From Bugulina stolonifera (taxonomy: Eukaryota > Bryozoa > Gymnolaemata > Cheilostomatida > Bugulidae), in NCBI GenBank assembly GCA_935421135.1, contig OW285188.1:21181233-21245232 (forward strand): DNA of 64,000 nt. The letters are read 5' to 3'. This document shows, one piece after another, positions 63,070-64,000 of the stretch. The translations under genes were made by a program, and so were the position numbers. Each line of letters begins with the position of its first letter. Positions within the stretch are counted from its first letter, which is position 1. A model generated the notes under the pieces. That model saw nothing but the letters and a program-made list of their open reading frames with translations, did not search any database and was not told where the DNA came from.

Positions 63070-64000
63070 CTATCAAATAAATGTTATACATGTAATATAC
63101 AGTTCTATTACATGTTACAACCATACAGCTATGTACTGTATACATAGTCATATTGAATTTTTATTTACTACATTTTAAAAATAATAAATGGACAAATCAG
63201 TAATGACTAATTTTGTTGAATTTCTGACATAAAAATGAAAAGTATAGTGCTTAGCAAGGTCAAGGAGTAAGAGGAAAAATAAATACTGCAGACTACAGCT
63301 ACATGTACTTAACCGATGTTAAATTGCCATAATATGCACGCCAGGTTATTTCCGAACGAGATTATAAATTAATATTGCTTCTATATATGTACTTTTATGA
63401 GATGCTTGGACCTATGCACTGCTGCCAAGTCTTAATTACGCAGCACGTACAAGTGACACGGTTAATCATTCAGCTGCCTGAATCACTCTGTAAGGTTATG
63501 ACCATAATTAAACTTGATTCAGGATGGCCAAGTGCAAACAGGATTTAAAGTCTCAACGTAATTAGCATGGGAGAGAATAGAAAGGCTTTACGTATAATGT
63601 ACACTATACAAAAGTAATGCTAACCAATTTAATTTACATGCCATAGACAGAAATAAAGTAGAATTGAAATATAAATAGCAATGGCTGCATGATTTGCATG
63701 CTGTCTATTGCTCTAAATATAGAAACAGTACAAGACATCCATAATTCCAAGATATTGATCTTAAGGCTGCTTGCACAAGTCTACAATTCTAGGGTTGCGA
63801 AATAATTAAAGTTGCAATGAAAGAAAGTCAGCGTCAGCAGTTCAGTGTTGTTCATATTAAATTTGCTGCTTGTGCAGAAAGTGGCTTCTAAAATTTTATA
63901 AGGAAGCCGAACCTTCAAAGTAAGCTGCACCATTTCATTCTTTTCTAGACACTCCAATAAAGAAAGAGCAGAAGATCTAATGTGTATTGCGTGGACTATA
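63070..64000. other. Intron or upstream DNA of the ZU5-UPA-Death gene
   Basis: I found no further exon. The exon at 62875-63069 starts after an acceptor-like TAG, so earlier exons probably lie to the right of the window. Confidence 0.5.

Overview
The window is eukaryotic and almost certainly from an invertebrate metazoan. Genes are split into many short exons with GT-AG introns, the DNA is AT-rich, introns carry minisatellites, and there are solo LTRs, hAT-type MITEs and a nuclear tRNA-Asp gene. Gene content (MOV10 helicases, a mitochondrial-type Na/Ca exchanger, a ZU5-UPA-Death protein, a CXorf65-like protein) is animal. A sponge or another early-branching marine animal is my guess, from style alone, at low confidence. 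Exon coordinates below are my own splice models, read by eye from splice sites, reading phase and comparison between paralogs.

Region 1 (1-33,221) is a head-to-tail array of three MOV10-family RNA helicase genes on the minus strand. Copy A (22-7,488) runs off the left edge after exon 13. Copy B (8,580-16,528) is complete: 17 exons, 874 aa. Copy C (21,475-33,026) has the same 17 exons but its frame breaks in exon 5. Internal exon lengths and phases are almost the same in all three. Some exons are nearly identical between neighbours while adjacent exons differ, which suggests gene conversion. Each copy has a perfect NF-kappaB/Rel consensus 145-240 bp upstream of its start codon (two in copy B), so the array looks like an inducible RNA-defence locus.

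Region 2 (33,222-42,002) holds a possible small membrane-protein gene (34,561-35,386, minus, weak), a five-exon CXorf65-like gene (35,631-37,910, plus) and a 2.6-kb foldback-type element (37,925-40,492). The element starts 14 bp after the CXorf65-like stop codon and contains three large palindromes in a row.

Region 3 (42,003-53,181, minus) is one 19-exon gene for an SLC8B1/NCLX-type cation/Ca exchanger (629 aa). It carries two minor-spliceosome (U12-type) introns, one AT-AC and one GT-AG, a histidine-rich cytosolic loop, a tRNA-Asp(GTC) gene inside an intron, and two intronic minisatellites.

Region 4 (53,182-56,918) is intergenic, with an LTR interrupted by a hAT MITE. Region 5 (56,919-63,069, minus) is the 3' part of a ZU5-UPA-Death domain gene whose 5' end was not found. 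The last 930 bases show no gene.

Mobile DNA is nested: hAT MITEs sit inside LTRs at 18-20 kb and 55 kb, and an LTR sits inside a hAT element at 31-32 kb. Several elements have readable terminal inverted repeats and 8-bp target duplications.
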